A stretch of DNA of 30,960 nt from Protostelium mycophagum (taxonomy: Eukaryota; Evosea; Variosea; Protosteliida; Protosteliaceae): positions 1 to 30,960 of the forward strand of contig MZNV01001714.1 of assembly GCA_002081555.1 (NCBI GenBank), read 5' to 3'. Each line of letters starts with the position of its first letter. Within the stretch, counting starts at the first letter, position 1. The notes beneath the pieces are model-generated. The model searched no databases and was not told the DNA's origin. It saw only the letters and a program-made list of their open reading frames with translations. Below, piece after piece: positions 30,393 through 30,960 of this stretch. The position numbers were made by a program, and so were the translations under genes.

Positions 30393-30960
30393 AGTGAGTT
30401 CTGTAAAATTTGTGAGAGACATTGTTTCTGGTGTTTGTCACTTTTTTGAGATCAGAAATCACATAATCAACACAAGTGTCATTTGATCCCTGGACTCTTC
30501 TTTGCTTGATGATTGTGTTGATTGTGTCACTTTTTCTCTTTCCTTTGCTTGTCAATATGTGATCATCATTATGCAAAATTGGTGCACCCTTCTTGATGTT
30601 CTCCTTTTGGCAGATGGCTGAGAGCTCAGGGATCTTTATACACCGGACAATGCAAGTGCAGCTTCTTCCACTGCGGTGCTGACTGCTCTCGCATCTGGCC
30701 TTTCTGCTAAATAAATCTTCGTCAGATGCTGTTTGTTTTCATTCCCGAAAATTGAAGCAAAAATTGAGCATTTATTATCTGGCCCTGTTCAAAAGCCTTC
30801 GTTCTTCTTGCATTCCGCCCTACAATGCCTTTCATCATATAAAAAGGGAATATTATAGTGCATTTATCTACAACTCACCACACTGAATGCTTGCTTTCTG
30901 TGATCAGTTTGTAAATTCTTTGCAAAACATTTGTAAGCTTTTATGTGCTCAGAGCATGCT
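30373..30960 (-). CDS. Partial, uncharacterised Cys-rich/basic protein running off the window
   Basis: A minus-strand frame is open for about 120 codons from about 30738 to 30373: SDEDLFSRKARCESSQHRSG, then RSCTCIVRCIKIPELSAICQ and NIKKGAPILHNDDHILTSKG, then a basic segment. A GTGACA...TTACAG intron near 30390-30430 would end the protein at 30389 instead, just touching the U2A' stop. Further upstream, an exon at the window edge reads SEHIKAYKCFAKNLQTDHRK before a GTGAGT donor. How it joins the long frame is unclear because an in-frame TGA intervenes. Six Cys in the N-terminal half suggest metal binding. No family was recognised, and the 5' end is outside the window. Confidence 0.45.

Noticed and set aside
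30436-30450. cacttttttgag, identical over 12 nt to the Tc1 terminus at the left edge
   Set aside because: The match does not continue into the GCCACTG end and has no TA at the right place, so it is most likely chance in T-rich DNA.

Overview
The window is a gene-dense stretch of nuclear DNA from a eukaryote, most likely a free-living protist. The gene set and architecture fit an amoebozoan-like organism, but that placement is inference. Almost every gene is cut by many short GT-AG introns, mostly 37-90 nt. Spacers are short (15-260 nt), all three standard stop codons are used, and every recognisable protein is eukaryotic. No rRNA, tRNA, CRISPR array or retroelement was seen.

Layout from left to right. 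Positions 1-104 are the terminus of a Tc1/mariner DNA transposon cut by the window edge, followed by a decayed relative (118-387) of a small ORF found again at 8406-8657. Next come V-ATPase subunit D (minus) and a full RNF123/KPC1-type E3 ligase (minus), which is head-to-head with a p47-type Cdc48/p97 cofactor (plus). After a poorly coding stretch (8241-9348) lies a PARP6/PARP8-like ADP-ribosyltransferase (minus), head-to-head with a NEDD8-like gene (plus) that carries a 63-residue N-terminal extension. A giant coiled-coil gene (minus, 12632-19354) follows, with about a dozen tandemly duplicated repeat exons. It is head-to-head with a type I membrane protein carrying EGF-like modules. A small secreted protein and a mitochondrial-looking TPR protein come next, the latter head-to-head with eIF3 subunit k. 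Then come an uncharacterised Cys-rich protein, a YIPF1/2 Golgi membrane protein head-to-head with U2 snRNP A', and an uncharacterised Cys-rich gene running off the right edge.

Functional themes. RNF123, p47, PARP6/8-like and NEDD8-like are neighbours and form two divergent pairs, all linked to ubiquitin, ubiquitin-like or ADP-ribose signalling. The other known genes are housekeeping: vesicle acidification (V-ATPase D), Golgi membrane (YIPF), translation initiation (eIF3k) and splicing (U2A'). The least explained items are the extended NEDD8-like protein, the exon-repeat array of the coiled-coil protein, the small paralogous ORF pair, and the two Cys-rich orphan genes.
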